DNA from: Pseudomonas fluorescens
GTDB lineage: Bacteria > Pseudomonadota > Gammaproteobacteria > Pseudomonadales > Pseudomonadaceae
Direction of reading: 5' to 3'
Assembly: GCF_902497745.1 (NCBI RefSeq)
Contig: NZ_CABVHJ010000018.1
Location: forward strand, 77,057 to 141,056
DNA: 64,000 bases
The translations under genes and the position numbers were made by a program. Of the stretch, positions 63,788 through 64,000 are shown piece by piece. The notes under the pieces were generated by a model that did no database searches, was not told where the DNA came from, and saw only the letters and a program-made list of their open reading frames with translations. The number at the start of each line of letters is the position of its first letter. Position 1 is the stretch's first letter.

Positions 63788-64000
63788 TTCTTTGGGTGTA
63801 TATCCGTTGCTGCGGGTGTGGCTGATTAAGGTTCCGCCCTTACGGCGGGTCACTTTTGACAAACGCCTCAAAAGTAACCAAAAACGCTTGCTCCTACGTG
63901 CGGCCCGCTCGCTGGGGCTCGGGGTTCCTTCGCTCCGGGATCGATCCGGGCGCAGCGTCTCCGGTTTGCTTCGCTGCACCTACTCCCGCTGTGTTTGGCT
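63788..64000. repeat. Dispersed repeat, second copy (cut by window end)
   Basis: GTATATCCGTTGCTGCGG at 63798 and GGTTTGCTTCGCTGCACCT at 63963 match the same strings at 12472 and 12635; spacing is 165 versus 163 bp, with further shared blocks between (CTTAC-GCG-GTC, CAAACGCC, AACCAAAA). The right end lies outside the window. Confidence 0.85.

Overview
The window reads as one continuous stretch of chromosome from a fluorescent-group Pseudomonas (P. fluorescens-like). The grounds are a high-GC coding style, pseudomonad gene orders (rsmI/lpoA/yraN/diaA/dolP, rplM-rpsI-petABC-sspAB, and the full mraZ-to-lpxC division and cell-wall cluster), OprD-type and DUF1302/DUF1329 outer-membrane genes, and many Pseudomonas-type palindromic intergenic repeats. 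This is inference from family recognition; no database was searched. No tRNA, CRISPR array, prophage, transposase or integron was seen.

Region by region. 0-7 kb holds housekeeping and transport genes: an M48 lipoprotein protease, a TMEM165/GDT1-type cation exporter behind a yybP-ykoY-type manganese riboswitch, RsmC, a D-2-hydroxyacid dehydrogenase, a LysE/RhtB exporter, and a divergent AraC regulator/MFS transporter pair. 7-15.7 kb is the main accessory locus: an AMP-forming acyl-CoA ligase, a DUF1302 protein, a DUF1329 protein and a large MalT-like LuxR regulator. It looks like a regulated system for taking up and activating a hydrophobic acid. 15.7-25 kb holds a glyoxalase II-like hydrolase, an OmpA-type lipoprotein, YhcB/ZapG, an alpha/beta hydrolase, TrpS with a long C-terminal extension, ZapE, a GlxA-type regulator divergent from an acyl-CoA dehydrogenase, and a Tas-type aldo/keto reductase.

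25-35 kb is core: rplM-rpsI, the cytochrome bc1 operon petABC, sspAB, the dolP/diaA/yraN/lpoA block transcribed leftward, rsmI, and the RNase P RNA gene. 35.4-52.3 kb is the dcw cluster (mraZ, rsmH, ftsL, ftsI, murE, murF, mraY, murD, ftsW, murG, murC, ddlB, ftsQ, ftsA, ftsZ), mostly with overlapping start and stop codons. lpxC follows with its own likely promoter. A sigma70-like promoter and three 10-bp-spaced GTGGC/G boxes precede mraZ.

53-64 kb is accessory again and entirely on the minus strand: a Cache-type diguanylate cyclase, an OprD-family porin, a small exported protein of unknown function, and a compact four-gene unit (RND adaptor, RND permease, OmpR-type response regulator, sensor kinase) that probably makes an efflux pump and its own regulator.

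Several intergenic repeat families are present: seven copies of a GTGGGAGCGAGC palindrome pair; two loci of a second REP pair (TGTAGGAGCTGCC), one with about 330 bp of extra sequence inside it; two collinear copies of a longer dispersed repeat (about 12.47 kb and at the right edge); a GTTCCCACGC element near 0.9 kb; and a CCCTCACCC element near 57 kb.
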